A DNA stretch of 64,000 nt from Acetobacteraceae bacterium (GTDB taxonomy: Bacteria > Pseudomonadota > Alphaproteobacteria > Acetobacterales > Acetobacteraceae): contig JARLIM010000017.1 in the NCBI GenBank assembly GCA_031291725.1, positions 62,001 to 126,000 of the forward strand, in the 5' to 3' direction. Made by a program: the position numbers and the translations under genes. The notes under the pieces are model-generated. The model was not told the origin of the DNA and did not search any database. It saw nothing but the letters and a program-made list of their open reading frames with translations. Below are positions 16,448-24,455 of this stretch, one piece after another (the first letter of the stretch is position 1; each line of letters begins with the position of its first letter).

Positions 16448-17944
16448 ATGTCTCACCCTGTTGCTGGAGTTTCGTATGACCCGCGTATCCACGCCGTTGG
16501 CCTGGGCGATTTGCCCGGTCTGTGGCGGATTTATCCGATGATTGCGCTCGACATCGCCCTGTTGTTGCTGCGGTTTGCCGTGCTGGTGGCAGAGGCTGGG
16601 CTGTTTGGCACATTGGCGGTGCAGTGGCTGGATGGCCGCCGCATCGGCCAATCCCTGCTCATCACGCTCTTTGCAGCCCTGGCCGTGCTGCTGCCCGCCT
16701 GGCTGCTGGTGCAGGCGGCCAGCATGGCGGACACGAGCGGTCTTGCCGACACGCTGGCGGCTGGCTGGCTGGTTCTGCAGGTCAGCTGGGTGGGGCATCT
16801 GGCTGCTGGTCGGGTGGCGATGTGGCTGGTCGCCTGGCTGACGTGGCGACGTCTCGGCGCGGCGTGGGCGGTGTGGCCCGCGGGCGTGGCGTTGGCGCTG
16901 CATGCCGGGGCCGGGCATGCCATGGCGACCGGCGATGCGTGGCTGTTCGTCTCGGTGCTCGCTCATGTCTTCGCCGCTTCCGCCTGGATCGGTGGGCTGC
17001 CGGCGTTGTGGCTCGCCCTCGATGCGCCGGGGGCGGCTGTGCTGGTGGCGCGATACACCTGGCTGGGCCTGCTTTGTGTGATCGTTGTCGCCGTCACGGC
17101 CACTGCCCAGGCGCTGGCCTTGGCGGGGGGCGTGCCGGGGGTGCTGGGCACGGAGTACGGCCACACGATCCTGGTGAAGATCGGCTTGCTGCTGTTGTTG
17201 CTGCTGCTCGCCGCGCGTCACCGTTTCGTGCTCGCCCCGCGTTTGCCTGCAAGCTTGGCGGCGTTGCGGCGCTCGGTGCTGCTCGAAATCGCGCTCGGCC
17301 TTGGCGTGATGGCCGCCGCCAGCCTGCTCGCCTCCTTGCCGCCCGGCGCGCACAGCCAGCCGAACTGGCCCTTCCCCTGGCGCTTCTCGCTCGATCTGAT
17401 GGACGATGACGCGTTGCGCCGTGAGGTGGTCAATGCCGCACAGGCGATGGGCGGGGCGGGGTTGCTGCTGCTGCTGGCCATTCTCGCCCGTCGCATCCGT
17501 TGGCTGGCCGTGGTCACGGCGATGGCGATTGCCTGGTTTGCCATCCCGCATTTCGATCTGCTGCTGCTGCCCACCGAGCCGACATTCTACTGGCAATCCA
17601 CCACCGGCTACACCGCCGCCTCCATCGATGCGGGCCGCCACGCCTATGTGCGGAACTGCATGGGCTGCCACGGCGAAGGCGGGCAGGGCGATGGACCGCA
17701 GGCCAAGGGCATGCGCATTCCCCCCGCCGACCTCACCGCCCCGCATCTGTGGGATCACCCGGACGGCGAACTCTATTGGTGGATCGCCCACGGCATGCCC
17801 GGCCCGGACGGCCAACCGGTCATGCCCGGTTTCTCCCCCGCACTGGATGACGACACCATCTGGTCGCTGATCGATTTCCTGCATTCGAACAACCCCAACA
17901 AGCCAGCGGACGGTGTGCCGCTTGGCATGCACATGCATCACTGA
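16448..17944 (+). CDS. CopD-domain membrane protein fused to a C-terminal cytochrome c domain
   Basis: The protein has about 498 residues. Roughly nine membrane spans (residues 30-385) include the CopD copper-export/uptake core, with conserved HVFAASAWIGGLPALW and VLGTEYGHTILVKIGLL. After the last span, a periplasmic mono-haem cytochrome c domain begins near residue 385, with CMGCHGEGGQGDGP near 403 and a distal Met (HGMPGPDGQPVMPGF). The fusion suggests redox-linked copper handling. The end (GMHMHH) is His/Met-rich. The start is uncertain: the ATG at 16448 almost abuts the previous stop, but the ATG at 16538 sits directly before the first span. Confidence 0.85.
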   Translation: MSHPVAGVSYDPRIHAVGLGDLPGLWRIYPMIALDIALLLLRFAVLVAEAGLFGTLAVQWLDGRRIGQSLLITLFAALAVLLPAWLLVQAASMADTSGLADTLAAGWLVLQVSWVGHLAAGRVAMWLVAWLTWRRLGAAWAVWPAGVALALHAGAGHAMATGDAWLFVSVLAHVFAASAWIGGLPALWLALDAPGAAVLVARYTWLGLLCVIVVAVTATAQALALAGGVPGVLGTEYGHTILVKIGLLLLLLLLAARHRFVLAPRLPASLAALRRSVLLEIALGLGVMAAASLLASLPPGAHSQPNWPFPWRFSLDLMDDDALRREVVNAAQAMGGAGLLLLLAILARRIRWLAVVTAMAIAWFAIPHFDLLLLPTEPTFYWQSTTGYTAASIDAGRHAYVRNCMGCHGEGGQGDGPQAKGMRIPPADLTAPHLWDHPDGELYWWIAHGMPGPDGQPVMPGFSPALDDDTIWSLIDFLHSNNPNKPADGVPLGMHMHH

Positions 17945-17956
17945 AGGACACCCACG

Positions 17957-18481
17957 ATGAAACGCATCCTCAGCCTTGCCACCCTCGCCACGCTCGCCCT
18001 GGGCGGCACCGCCTTCGCCCAGAACGTCACCGTCAGCGACGCCTGGGCCCGCGCCACCTCGCCGAGCCAGAGCGTGGGCGGCGTGTTTCTCACCCTCACC
18101 GACACAGGCGCCGACGACGCGCTGGTCTCCGCCACCTCGCCGGTTTCCGCCACGGTGGAGCTGCATCAGACGGTGGCCGATAACGGCGTGATGAAAATGC
18201 TGCCCATCCCCTCACTGCCGCTCACACATGGCCAGAGCGTCACCCTCAAACCGGGCTCGTATCATCTGATGGTGATGGGGCTGAAGCAGCAGCTGAAACC
18301 CGGCGACACCTTCCCGGTGACGCTGAATTTCGCCCACGGCACGCCCGTCACCGCCACCGTCGCCGTGGGTGCCGCGGGGGCGAGCGCGCCGGGGGGCATG
18401 GGGGGGATGGATCATATGAATATGGACCACATGAATATGGACCACTCCTCCATGTCGATGCCGATGCCCAGCAAGCCGTAA
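17957..18481 (+). CDS. PCuAC periplasmic copper chaperone
   Basis: This 174-residue chaperone has a signal peptide ending at AFA (residue 21). The PCuAC fold follows (WARATSPSQSVGGVFLTLT) with the Cu(I) ligand motif H...M...HxM, seen as ELHQ, GVMKM and YHLMVMGL. PCuAC delivers copper to the CuA or CuB site of cytochrome oxidase. The last 30 residues add a Met/His-rich tail with a tandem DHMNM repeat, probably an extra copper-binding arm. It lies 12 bp after the CopD-cytochrome gene in the same operon. Confidence 0.92.
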   Translation: MKRILSLATLATLALGGTAFAQNVTVSDAWARATSPSQSVGGVFLTLTDTGADDALVSATSPVSATVELHQTVADNGVMKMLPIPSLPLTHGQSVTLKPGSYHLMVMGLKQQLKPGDTFPVTLNFAHGTPVTATVAVGAAGASAPGGMGGMDHMNMDHMNMDHSSMSMPMPSKP

Positions 18482-18491
18482 CCTGTCGCTT

Positions 18492-18536
18492 CCGGTGCAT
18501 CCGATGGCGGGGTAGACTCGCCGTCGGGTGCGCCGG
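18492..18536 (+). promoter_or_regulatory. Strong hairpin between the PCuAC gene and coaE
   Basis: Two 18-nt arms (18492-18509 and 18519-18536) pair along their full length around a 9-nt loop. Three pairs are G-U wobbles on the plus strand and would be A-C mismatches on the minus strand, so the structure is suited to plus-strand RNA. No T tract follows, so it is more likely a processing/stability hairpin or a coaE leader element than a simple terminator. Confidence 0.6.
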
Positions 18537-18550
18537 AGAGAGGGGATGGC

Positions 18551-19138
18551 ATGCGGGTGATCGGGCTGACAGGTGGAATCGGCATGGGCAAATCCACCGC
18601 TGCTGCTGCCTTTCGCCGCGCCCATCTGCCGGTGTTCGACGCCGATGCCGAAGTGCACAAACTCCAAGCCAAAGGCGGTGCCGCGCTTCCGGCGATCGCC
18701 GCGCAATTTCCCGGCAGCGTGATCGACGGCGTATTGCAACGCCCGGTGCTGCGCCAAGCCGTGCTCGGCCACCCAGATGCCTTGCGCGCCCTCGAACGCA
18801 TTCTGCACCCCCGTGTGCGCGCCGCCGAACGCCGCTTCCTCGCCCAGGCCCGCAGCTCCGGCGCCAAAGTGGCGGTGCTGGACGTGCCGTTGCTGTTCGA
18901 AACCGGCGGCGAGCGTCGCGTGGATGAGATCGTCGTCGTCTCCGCCCCGCGCGCCATCCAGATCGCCCGCGTGCGGCGTCGGCAGAAGATGGCGCCCGAG
19001 CAGATTGCCGCCGTCCTCGCCCGCCAGATGCCCGACGCCGAAAAACGCCGCCGCGCCGATCGCATCATCCACACCGGCCTGTCGCGCTTCCACGCCCTGC
19101 GCCAACTCAAACGCCTCATTCAGGAGTGGCAATCATGA
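18551..19138 (+). CDS. coaE: Dephospho-CoA kinase
   Basis: CoaE phosphorylates the 3'-OH of dephospho-CoA in the last step of coenzyme A synthesis. The product has 195 residues. The P-loop is GLTGGIGMGKST (residues 5-16), followed by VFDADAEVHKL and the lid/adenine region VLDVPLLFETGGE with RVRRRQKM. Length is normal. GAGAGGGG precedes the ATG. It overlaps dnaQ by ATGA, an arrangement common in alphaproteobacteria. Confidence 0.95.
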   Translation: MRVIGLTGGIGMGKSTAAAAFRRAHLPVFDADAEVHKLQAKGGAALPAIAAQFPGSVIDGVLQRPVLRQAVLGHPDALRALERILHPRVRAAERRFLAQARSSGAKVAVLDVPLLFETGGERRVDEIVVVSAPRAIQIARVRRRQKMAPEQIAAVLARQMPDAEKRRRADRIIHTGLSRFHALRQLKRLIQEWQS

Positions 19139-19812
19139 GCCGGTCTGTGCTGTTCGACACCGAGACCACCGGCCTTGAACCGCTGAAGGGCGACCGGGTG
19201 ATTGAATTCGCCGGCATCGAATTGCTCAACGATCTGCCGACCGACCGCTTCCTGCACGTGATGATCCACCCCGAGCGCGACATTCCGCCCGAGGCCAGCC
19301 GCGTGCATGGCATGACGCTGGCCGATCTGGAGGGCAAACCGAAATTCGCCGAAGTGGCGCAGCAGATCCTCGATTTCATCGGCAACGACCCGTTGATCGC
19401 CCACAACGCCCCGTTCGATTTCGGCTTCATGGACGCCGAATTCGCCCGCATCGGCAAACCCAAGCTCGACCGCGCGCGGATGGTCGATACGCTGATGCTG
19501 GCCAAAGACCGCTTCCCCGGCATGCCCAACAGCCTCGACGCGCTGTGCCGCCGCTTCGACATCGACCTCTCCGCCCGCACCACCCATAACGCGCTGCTCG
19601 ACTGCAAATTGCTCGCCGAGGTCTATGTCGAACTCACCGGCGGACGGCAGCGCGGCCTGGAACTGGCCGATGACGATCAAGGCTCCGTCCCTGTCGTCCA
19701 TTACGCCGCCACCGGCACCCACACCCCCCGCCCCATCACGCCCTCCGCCGAGGCCTTGGCAGCCCATGCGGCGTTTGTCGGCAAGCTGAAGGAGCCGCTG
19801 TGGAACGGGTGA
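19135..19812 (+). CDS. dnaQ: DNA polymerase III epsilon subunit (3'-5' proofreading exonuclease)
   Basis: This 225-residue DEDDh exonuclease is the proofreading subunit of the replicase core. ExoI is FDTETTG (residues 7-13), ExoII lies in HNAPFDFGFMDAEF, and ExoIII epsilon is HNALLDCKLLAEVY. A C-terminal tail of about 50 residues would contact the alpha subunit. I chose the ATG at 19135, which overlaps the coaE stop, rather than the in-frame start at 19126. Confidence 0.95.
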   Translation: MSRSVLFDTETTGLEPLKGDRVIEFAGIELLNDLPTDRFLHVMIHPERDIPPEASRVHGMTLADLEGKPKFAEVAQQILDFIGNDPLIAHNAPFDFGFMDAEFARIGKPKLDRARMVDTLMLAKDRFPGMPNSLDALCRRFDIDLSARTTHNALLDCKLLAEVYVELTGGRQRGLELADDDQGSVPVVHYAATGTHTPRPITPSAEALAAHAAFVGKLKEPLWNG

Positions 19813-19964
19813 TGGCATCCCCGACGGCGCCGCGCGATGACGACGATATTTTGATCACAACACGGAACAATTAGCCGGCCTGTCTACGCCAGACCCAATC
19901 GCCGTTTTGCATGTTCCAACGCCATCTCCCGCCGCGCCTGCGCGGATGCCTCCAGCAACGCGAC

Positions 19965-20025
19965 CATCCACCGCGATGCCGCCAACCCCGCGAAGGATGG
20001 CCGCCCTTCGAGCCGCAATGACGGT
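19965..20025. repeat. Partial copy of the dispersed palindromic repeat
   Basis: This resembles the right two-thirds of the 20440-20525 element: both contain CGCGATGCCGCCAA, then CCCCGCG, GGATGG or GGATTG, GCCCTTCG, and end in CCGCAATGACGG. It lies just upstream of the GIY-YIG gene. The 19813-19964 stretch before it holds no recognisable gene. Confidence 0.65.
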
Positions 20026-20084
20026 CAGATAAGGACAATTCCCAACTTCCCGCCCCCATACCGCCCATGCGCATCATCGCCACC

Positions 20085-20380
20085 ATGCGGCATCCGGCGA
20101 TTTACATCATGGCCAGCGGCACGAACGGCATCAATTCAACGCTGTATATCGGTGTCACATCCAATCTCGTCCAACGTGTGTGGCAGCATCGCACGAGTGC
20201 GTGCGACGGATTTACCCGCCGATACGGCTGCACGAGGCTCGTCCATTTCGAGCAATATGACGACATGCTGACGGCCATCGCGCGCGAGAAACAGCTCAAA
20301 AACGTCACCCGGCGCAGAAACTGGCCTTGATTGCTGTCGGCAATCCGCGTTGGCGGGACTTGTATGATGAGATCGTCTGA
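20085..20380 (+). pseudogene. GIY-YIG nuclease-family gene with a one-base frameshift
   Basis: The first part encodes a small GIY-YIG endonuclease-like protein (IYIMASGTNG, TLYIGVTSNLVQRVWQHR, REKQLK) and then stops at about 20330 after aberrant residues. Adding one A to the run of five A at 20298-20302 restores the frame and gives K-R-H-P-AQKLALIAVGNPRWRDLYDEIV with a stop at 20380, the expected family C-terminus. This is a real indel mutation or a sequencing error in a homopolymer. The gene is bracketed by palindromic repeats. The start could also be 20067. Confidence 0.8.
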
Positions 20381-20404
20381 CCCCCCCGCCCCACCTTCAT
20401 CCCC

Positions 20405-20422
20405 CCGTCATTGTGGCGCGCA
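20405..20422. repeat. Solitary left arm of the dispersed repeat
   Basis: CCGTCATTGTGGCGCGCAG here is repeated 35 bp downstream as the left arm of the next full element, with short CCACCCACACCC-type filler between. It may reflect partial duplication of the repeat. Confidence 0.55.
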
Positions 20423-20439
20423 GCCCCACCCACACCCAC

Positions 20440-20525
20440 CCGTCATTGTGGCGCGCAGCGCCGCAATCCATCGCGATGCCGCCAAACCCCGCGATGGATT
20501 GCGGCCCTTCGTGCCGCAATGACGG
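20440..20525. repeat. Dispersed palindromic repeat, full copy
   Basis: This element is about 86 bp, with outer arms CCGTCATTG...CAATGACGG and inner arms CGCAATCCATCGCG and CGCGATGGATTGCG (perfect 14-bp complement). It is the same family as 3536-3635, with a GTGGCGCGCAG variant of the left arm. It lies between the GIY-YIG pseudogene and the end of the methyltransferase gene. Nothing else is seen in the 20381-20546 gap. Confidence 0.8.
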
Positions 20526-20546
20526 ACTGAACACTCCACCCCACCC

Positions 20547-21317
20547 TTACCCCCCCGCCATCTCCGCCAACCGCCGTTCCGCCGTTGCCACGTAAGCCGG
20601 GTCCATCTCAATCCCGATCCCCCGCGCGCCCTCCATCCTGGCCGCCACCAGCGTCGTGCCGGTGCCCATGAACGGGTCCAGCACCACCGCGTCCGCCTTG
20701 CCATGCAGCCGGATGCACCAGCGCGGCAGATCCACCGGAAACGTGCCGGGATGGTCGAATTTCTGCGCCTTCCGCCGCACCGTGCCATAGGGGATGAACC
20801 AGGTGTTGCCCCGGCAGCGCAAATCCTGCGCATGGCCGCGCCGGGCGATGTTGGATTTGTCCTTATACGGCACGCCCACCGCCAGCCGGTCCAGCTTCAC
20901 CCGGCCGTCCAGCGTCAGGTGAAACAGATGCTCATGCGCCTGATGCAGAAACCGCCCGCCGATCACCGGCTTGAAATGCCCCACCGTGTCCTCGCCGATG
21001 GTGATCGATTTCACCCAAGCGATGTGGTTCTGCAACGCGAACAGGCTGCGCAGCCGCACGATCAGCTCAAACGGCAACCACGGCGCGTTCGACGATCCGG
21101 CGATGTTGAGGAAGAACGATGCATCCGGCCGCATCACCCGGCGCAACTCGCCCGCCACCGCCAGCATCCAGTCCAGATATTCCGCCTCGCTGCGCCTGTC
21201 GTGATAGGCGCTGTAGCCCAGGCCCAGATTATAGGGCGGCGAGGTGACGATCACATCCACCGACTCCGCCTCAAGCGTCGGCAGCACCGCCAGACAATCG
21301 CCTTCGATCACCTGCAT
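20547..21317 (-). CDS. Site-specific DNA methyltransferase, beta-class, no partner nuclease
   Basis: This 256-residue amino-methyltransferase modifies exocyclic amines of adenine or cytosine. The catalytic motif TSPPYN lies near residue 25 and the SAM-binding motif I (DPFMGTGTTLVAA) near residue 217, the order of beta-class enzymes. An S-P-P-Y rather than D-P-P-Y motif leans towards N4-cytosine, but adenine cannot be excluded. No restriction endonuclease gene is next to it, so it may be a solitary regulatory enzyme. It follows mltA with TGATG stop/start overlap. It lacks the length and C-terminal extension of CcrM. Confidence 0.88.
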   Translation of the reverse strand: MQVIEGDCLAVLPTLEAESVDVIVTSPPYNLGLGYSAYHDRRSEAEYLDWMLAVAGELRRVMRPDASFFLNIAGSSNAPWLPFELIVRLRSLFALQNHIAWVKSITIGEDTVGHFKPVIGGRFLHQAHEHLFHLTLDGRVKLDRLAVGVPYKDKSNIARRGHAQDLRCRGNTWFIPYGTVRRKAQKFDHPGTFPVDLPRWCIRLHGKADAVVLDPFMGTGTTLVAARMEGARGIGIEMDPAYVATAERRLAEMAGG

Positions 21318-22507
21318 CAATGCGCCGTATCCTGGCGTGGCAGCAGCACGAAGGCCCGGCCCTTGCCGCGCATCTTGCCGGCCCGCGCCTCGGCATCCGT
21401 GCCCCAGCCGAAGAAAATATCCGCCCGAACCGCGCCCTTGATCGCGCCGCCCACATCCTGCGCCACCGCCAGATGCCGCCATGGCGTGCCGTCGAGCGGG
21501 TCGGTGGTGTCGATGAACACCGGGGCCCCCAGCGGCAGGAAGGCGCGGTCAACCGCCAGCGAGCGGCCAGGTGTCAACTGTGCGCCCATCGCGCCGGGCG
21601 GGCCTTCATCCGGGTTTGTGCCGGTCAGTTCGCGGAAAAAAACGAAAGACGGGTTCTGGTTCATCACCGCCTGCGCCTGATCCGGATGCGCCATCAGCCA
21701 CGCGCGGATCGATTGCAGCGACACCTGCTCGCGCGCAATCTCGCCGCGATCGATCAGCACGCGGCCAATCGCCACATAGGGGCGGCCATTCTGCCCGGCA
21801 TAGGTGACGCGCAACACCCGGCCATCCGGCAGCGCCACCCGACCCGAGCCCTGGATTTCCAGAAAGAAGCCGTCAATCGGGTTGTCGAGCCAGAGGAATT
21901 CCAGCCGCTGCGAGCGGATCGCCCCCGCCATGATCTCCGCGCGGGTGTAATACGGCACCAGCGCGTGATCCTGAATCCGGCCAGAGACGTGCTTGCCCTT
22001 CAAATCGTCCGAAAATGCCCCGAGATCGACCGAGACGATGTCGCTCGGCTTGGCCAGCACACCGGTCTGATACGCCCCGCCTTCCATCCGCGCGCCATGC
22101 ACCTCCGGCTCGTAATATCCGGTGAACAGCCCCTGCGCGTCGCCGCCCTGCGCGATGGCGTAGGGTTGCAGCATGCTCTCGAAGAAAGCGCGTGCCGCCA
22201 TGTCGTCATTGGCCACGCCGCGTGCGGCCGTGCAGGCGGGCTGCCACGCGGCAGGGCTGCCGCCCAATTCCGCCGCCGCACCGCTGCCGCCCAATGGTGC
22301 CGCCATATGGGCGCAACTGGCGCGGAAGGCGGCCAGGGCCGCGGCGTGGTGGTCGTCCGCCCAGCCGGGCAGGGCGTCGAAGCCCACCGGCGTCAGGCGC
22401 ATCGCGGCTGGGCCTGCCTGCAAGGGTGTGGGGGGAGGCGGCTGCGGGGCCACGCAACCCGCCAGCGCCAGCACCAGCACCAAGGCTGCGGCCCAAACGG
22501 CCTTCAT
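21317..22507 (-). CDS. mltA: Membrane-bound lytic murein transglycosylase A
   Basis: MltA cleaves peptidoglycan glycan strands to give 1,6-anhydromuropeptides at the outer membrane. The 396-residue product has a lipoprotein signal with the lipobox LAGC near residue 18. The MltA domain contains GYYEPEVHGARMEGGAYQTGV, and the 3D domain near the C-terminus contains QDVGGAIKGAVRADIFFGWG with the catalytic Asp region. The ATG at 22507 overlaps the stop of the Tim44-like gene (ATGA). Confidence 0.93.
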   Translation of the reverse strand: MKAVWAAALVLVLALAGCVAPQPPPPTPLQAGPAAMRLTPVGFDALPGWADDHHAAALAAFRASCAHMAAPLGGSGAAAELGGSPAAWQPACTAARGVANDDMAARAFFESMLQPYAIAQGGDAQGLFTGYYEPEVHGARMEGGAYQTGVLAKPSDIVSVDLGAFSDDLKGKHVSGRIQDHALVPYYTRAEIMAGAIRSQRLEFLWLDNPIDGFFLEIQGSGRVALPDGRVLRVTYAGQNGRPYVAIGRVLIDRGEIAREQVSLQSIRAWLMAHPDQAQAVMNQNPSFVFFRELTGTNPDEGPPGAMGAQLTPGRSLAVDRAFLPLGAPVFIDTTDPLDGTPWRHLAVAQDVGGAIKGAVRADIFFGWGTDAEARAGKMRGKGRAFVLLPRQDTAH

Positions 22508-23160
22508 GCGCTGCGGGCAGCCACAAGATGCCATGCCGGGTCCGGTTGGGCGAGGTCGCGGGAGAAGCTCCAGACATCGACAATCTCCGTCACCGCATCC
22601 GTGCCGTGCACCACCGACCCATCGGCGGCCATGACGATGTTCACCTGATCGGAGACGATGCGCACGCTGATCGTGGCGATGCTGCCGTACAGATCGGCAT
22701 GGTCGATGCTGACATGTTCCACGCTGCGAATATCGGTCTTCTGCACCTCGCCTGCCGCCTCACGCGCGGCAATCGCCCCCTCGAAGGCGGCGTAGGTGTC
22801 GGCGGACAGCAATTTTTGCAATTGCACGCGGTCGCCCTTGGCGTAGGCGGCCACGATCAACCGGAATGCCGCCTCGGCGCCGTCGAGGAAGCGTTGCGCC
22901 GCGAAATGCGGGTCAATCCGCGACATCGCCTGCAAAACCTGCCCCACCGGGCCGGTCGGGTCCGGCAGCGGACGATGCGGCGGTTCCGCCACCGCTTCCA
23001 GCACCGGCGGCGCATTGGCGGGCATTGGCTGCGGCACCAGACGGGAGACCGGTTGTTCGAAACCGGTGCGCTTGCCCAGCACGTTGATCAGCCGCAGCAC
23101 CAGAAACGCCGCCACCAGACCGAACAGCACCAGATCAATTGGAAAGCCACCCATCTTCAT
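22504..23160 (-). CDS. Tim44/TimA family protein, membrane-anchored
   Basis: This protein has about 218 residues. An N-terminal membrane anchor (GGFPIDLVLFGLVAAFLVLRL) and a proline-rich linker are followed by the Tim44-like domain (PHFAAQRFLDGAEAAFRLIVAAYAKGDRVQLQKLL near residue 85). Bacterial relatives are thought to act at the inner membrane, but no function is established. The ATG at 23160 and another two codons downstream both fit; GTGGAG is the ribosome-binding site. It heads the timA-mltA-methyltransferase run and is divergent from the phosphatase gene. Confidence 0.85.
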   Translation of the reverse strand: MKMGGFPIDLVLFGLVAAFLVLRLINVLGKRTGFEQPVSRLVPQPMPANAPPVLEAVAEPPHRPLPDPTGPVGQVLQAMSRIDPHFAAQRFLDGAEAAFRLIVAAYAKGDRVQLQKLLSADTYAAFEGAIAAREAAGEVQKTDIRSVEHVSIDHADLYGSIATISVRIVSDQVNIVMAADGSVVHGTDAVTEIVDVWSFSRDLAQPDPAWHLVAARSA

Positions 23161-23281
23161 CTCCACACTCGATGCTTAAAACATAGGCAGCGCGCGGGGT
23201 TTCCACAATCTCGCCACATCATGACGCCGGCGCGGGAAAGCCGCATTGCGCCGGATCGGAGGCGCGGCTATCACGCAGATC

Positions 23282-23836
23282 ATGATTTTGCTGCGCCACG
23301 GTCAGAGTGAGTTCAACCTGCATTTCACGGCCACACGCCGCGATCCGGGAATTGTCGACCCGCGTCTGACCGAGCTTGGCCACACTCAGGCGCAAAACGC
23401 TGCCGAGGCGCTGAAGGCGGAGGGCATCGCCCACATCATCGCCTCACCTTACACCCGCGCCCTGCAAACCGCAGCGCCGATTGCGCGGGCGCTGGGGCTG
23501 AAGGTGCTGGTCAACCCGATCGTGCGCGAGCGTTATGCCTTCAGCTGCGATATCGGCTCGCCCGTCTCGCAACTGGCACGGGACTGGCCGGAGCTGGATT
23601 TCTCGCATATCGATGACATCTGGTGGCCCGCGATGGAAGAGGGCGCGCAAGGGGTGATCGCGCGTGCGGCGGCGTTCCGCGCGGAAATGTCGGCCTTGCC
23701 GCATTGGTCGAACACATTGGTTGTCAGCCATTGGGGTTTCATTTTGTCTCTCACCGGACAGAGTGTAATGAACGGCAACTGGCTGCGATGCGACCCTCAT
23801 ACGCCCGCGCCGGCCTCGATTTCCTGGCGGCACTGA
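23282..23836 (+). CDS. Histidine phosphatase family protein
   Basis: This 184-residue phosphoglycerate-mutase-like phosphatase has the catalytic RHGQSEFN at residues 5-12. The second half of the active site is seen in IIASPYTRALQTAAPIA (phosphate-binding Arg) and VVSHWGF (second His near residue 155). The substrate is unknown. It is upstream of secB with a 28-bp gap and may be co-transcribed. No clear ribosome-binding site precedes the ATG, which lies only two codons before the catalytic strand. Confidence 0.87.
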   Translation: MILLRHGQSEFNLHFTATRRDPGIVDPRLTELGHTQAQNAAEALKAEGIAHIIASPYTRALQTAAPIARALGLKVLVNPIVRERYAFSCDIGSPVSQLARDWPELDFSHIDDIWWPAMEEGAQGVIARAAAFRAEMSALPHWSNTLVVSHWGFILSLTGQSVMNGNWLRCDPHTPAPASISWRH

Positions 23837-23864
23837 ATTCGCCTTTTTTGAACGGAGACTGACG

Positions 23865-24338
23865 ATGTCCGAGACCCAACAGCCGCAGCAGCCGCAGCCG
23901 CCGATCATGGTGGCGATCCAGTACATCAAGGATCTGAGCTTCGAAGTGCCCAACGCACCGGCGATCTACAACCGTCTGCGCAGCCAGCCGCGTGTGGACC
24001 TGAACCTGGACGTTCAGGCCCGCCGCGTCTCGGACACCGAAAACCAGTTCGAAGTCGTGCTCGCCATTCGCGCCGAGGCGAAGGAAGCCGCTGAAGACGG
24101 TGAGACGGTGTTCGTCGCCGAACTCGCCTATGGCGGTCTGTTCAACATCAACGTGCCCGCTGAATCGGTGGAGCCGGTGCTGCTGGTGGAATGCCCGCGC
24201 ATTCTCTTCCCGTTCGCCCGCAACATCATGGCCGATATCACCCGCGATGGCGGCTTCCCGCCGGTGATGCTGCAACCGATCGACTTCCTGGCGCTCTGGC
24301 AGGCCCGTCGCCAGCAGGCCGCTGCCGGCAACGCCTGA
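23865..24338 (+). CDS. secB: Protein-export chaperone SecB
   Basis: SecB is a tetrameric cytosolic chaperone that holds preproteins unfolded and hands them to SecA. The 157-residue product shows the family core IQYIKDLSFEVPNAP, LAYGGLFNI, ECPRILFPFARNI and TRDGGFPPVMLQPIDFLALW. A short Gln/Pro-rich N-terminus precedes it, and the C-terminal end would contact SecA. CGGAGA lies before the ATG. A palindromic repeat immediately downstream probably ends the transcript. Confidence 0.96.
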   Translation: MSETQQPQQPQPPIMVAIQYIKDLSFEVPNAPAIYNRLRSQPRVDLNLDVQARRVSDTENQFEVVLAIRAEAKEAAEDGETVFVAELAYGGLFNINVPAESVEPVLLVECPRILFPFARNIMADITRDGGFPPVMLQPIDFLALWQARRQQAAAGNA

Positions 24339-24351
24339 TCGTCTCGCCTCG

Positions 24352-24443
24352 TCGTCATTGCGGGTATCGCAAAGCAACCCAGGACTCGCAGGTCGGCCTA
24401 TGGCCCCTGGCTTGCTTCGTGGTTAGGCTTGCCGCAATGACGA
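24352..24443. repeat. Dispersed palindromic repeat between secB and the acetamidase gene
   Basis: The 12-bp arms TCGTCATTGCGG and CCGCAATGACGA are perfect complements at the ends of a 92-bp element. The interior (AAGCAACCCAGGACTCGC...) has diverged from the 3536 copy. It ends 12 bp before the next start codon, so its hairpin may affect both transcripts. Confidence 0.75.
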
Positions 24444-24455
24444 CAAGAGGCACTC

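Noticed and set aside
19813..19964. Possible gene remnant on the minus strand after dnaQ
   Set aside because: A plausible C-terminal peptide can be read only by skipping a base, and I could not tie it to any family.
20547..21317. Methyltransferase as CcrM, the GANTC methylase
   Set aside because: It has TSPPYN rather than DPPYN, is about 100 residues too short and lacks the C-terminal DNA-binding extension of CcrM.
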